Of a stretch of DNA of 5,068 nt, positions 4,348 through 5,068 are shown piece by piece. Made by a program: the position numbers and the translations under genes. How positions within the stretch are numbered: the stretch's first letter is position 1; each line of letters begins with the position of its first letter. This DNA comes from Alphaproteobacteria bacterium (GTDB taxonomy: Bacteria; Pseudomonadota; Alphaproteobacteria; Rickettsiales; UBA1997): assembly GCA_016869775.1 (NCBI GenBank), contig VGDJ01000090.1, positions 1 through 5,068 on the forward strand, given 5' to 3'. The notes under the pieces are model-generated. The model saw only the letters and a program-made list of their open reading frames with translations, was not told the DNA's origin and did no database searches.

Positions 4348-5068
4348 TTATTGAATTAGTTTATTGAGTTTATTTAAAATTTCGTAGCAATAGTTAATTT
4401 TCGATGAATTGTCAGAAAAGTTATTGCAGAATAATACTTTATGATCTTTGGCTAATCTAATCGTGTTTTTACTTTGAAATATTGTATTCATGAGTTGTTC
4501 GGCACCTTTAAAAACATTATTTTTAAAACCAACTAATAAACCTTCGTTGTTAATTTCCAAACTTTCTACCGCAACCAAGCGACATTGATTTTTGAGAAGA
4601 GCAATATCGAACAAATTATGAATCTCCGAAGGAATTTTGCCAAATCTATCGTTCATTTCATTGATTAGATTTTCTTTGTCGGGCAAGTTTTTAATGTTAG
4701 AAATTTTTTTGTAAAAGCTCATTCGCAAAGACAAATCTGGCATATAATCGCTTGGAATCATTAATGAGATCGCTAGTTTTATAGAAATATTTTTATCAAA
4801 ATCATCAATTTCTTGATGCAAATATTCGGGATTATTTTTGATTTGCTCAATAGTTTCGACCAACATTTGTTGATAAAGTTCGACTCCGGTTTCTTTAACG
4901 TGACCAGATTGTTCGTCGCCAAGTAAATTACCACTCCCACGAATATCCATATCGTGCGATGCTACGCTAAAGCCAACCCCAAGGGCATCAAGATTTTGCA
5001 TTACCTCGAGTTTTTTGCGCGCCTCGTCGGCGATTTTGTGGCGATTATCAAGCATAAAATAGCAATAG
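4348..5068 (-). CDS. mfd: Transcription-repair coupling factor Mfd, C-terminal part, 5' end outside window
   Basis: Mfd is a DNA translocase that displaces RNA polymerase stalled at lesions and recruits UvrA to start nucleotide-excision repair of the transcribed strand. About 240 residues are visible, roughly a fifth of the usual 1,100-1,150. The frame stays open to the right edge (residues YCYF before the Met at 5055), so that Met is internal. The segment starts at the end of the second RecA-like motor domain, with ASHDMDIRGSGNLLGDEQSG carrying the Arg/Gly motif shared with RecG that couples ATP hydrolysis to translocation. Next comes ETGVELYQQML, then the C-terminal TRCF domain (D7) with IPSDYMPDLSLRMSFYKKI and NEMNDRFGKIPSEI, which in E. 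coli Mfd masks the UvrA-binding site. The far C-terminus ends normally. A gene for a charged protein follows by 8 bases. Confidence 0.96.
   Translation of the reverse strand, partial: YCYFMLDNRHKIADEARKKLEVMQNLDALGVGFSVASHDMDIRGSGNLLGDEQSGHVKETGVELYQQMLVETIEQIKNNPEYLHQEIDDFDKNISIKLAISLMIPSDYMPDLSLRMSFYKKISNIKNLPDKENLINEMNDRFGKIPSEIHNLFDIALLKNQCRLVAVESLEINNEGLLVGFKNNVFKGAEQLMNTIFQSKNTIRLAKDHKVLFCNNFSDNSSKINYCYEILNKLNKLIQ

Noticed and set aside
5053..5055. ATG that could be read as the start of a 235-residue protein
   Set aside because: The frame continues upstream to the window edge, and the protein is unmistakably the C-terminal part of Mfd, so this Met is internal.

Overview
The window is AT-rich (about two-thirds A+T by eye), with almost no Shine-Dalgarno-like sequences ahead of its starts. 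The two recognisable housekeeping genes, DnaK and Mfd, read like alphaproteobacterial proteins. Examples are the DnaK linker and EVKD-type tail, and the Mfd stretch ASHDMDIRGSGNLLGDEQSG. Low GC together with many Lys/Asn/Ser-rich proteins of no clear family suggests a Rickettsiales-like or other AT-rich, possibly host-associated, alphaproteobacterium. The lineage is an inference and cannot be fixed from this window alone.

Layout. (1) 1-1353 (+): the C-terminal 450 residues of the chaperone DnaK, cut by the left edge, followed by a long terminator-like inverted repeat. dnaJ does not follow. (2) 1354-1698: a 345-bp intergenic region with two hairpins behind dnaK, a good sigma70-type promoter candidate, a further AT-rich hairpin, and a striking tandem GGGACGCTTT repeat just before the next gene. 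(3) 1699-2780 (+): a tight three-gene cluster of an XRE-type DNA-binding regulator, a 67-residue single-span membrane protein and a stand-alone receiver-domain response regulator. (4) 2903-3697 (+): a secreted, highly charged protein carrying three copies of a 28-residue helical repeat. (5) 3722-5068 (-): the C-terminal end of the transcription-repair coupling factor Mfd, followed 8 bases later in the same direction by a gene for a charged, probably disordered cytoplasmic protein that contains a 13-base homopolymer.

How they may work together. The centre (1651-2780) looks like a small self-contained regulatory module with a possible operator, a DNA-binding protein, a membrane peptide and a phospho-receiver. 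No histidine kinase is visible. The flanking genes are core functions: protein folding on the left and strand-specific DNA repair on the right. The two hypothetical proteins at 2903-4339 converge with only 24 bases between their stops. The least explained items are the XRE/membrane/receiver cassette with its repeat and the triple-repeat secreted protein.
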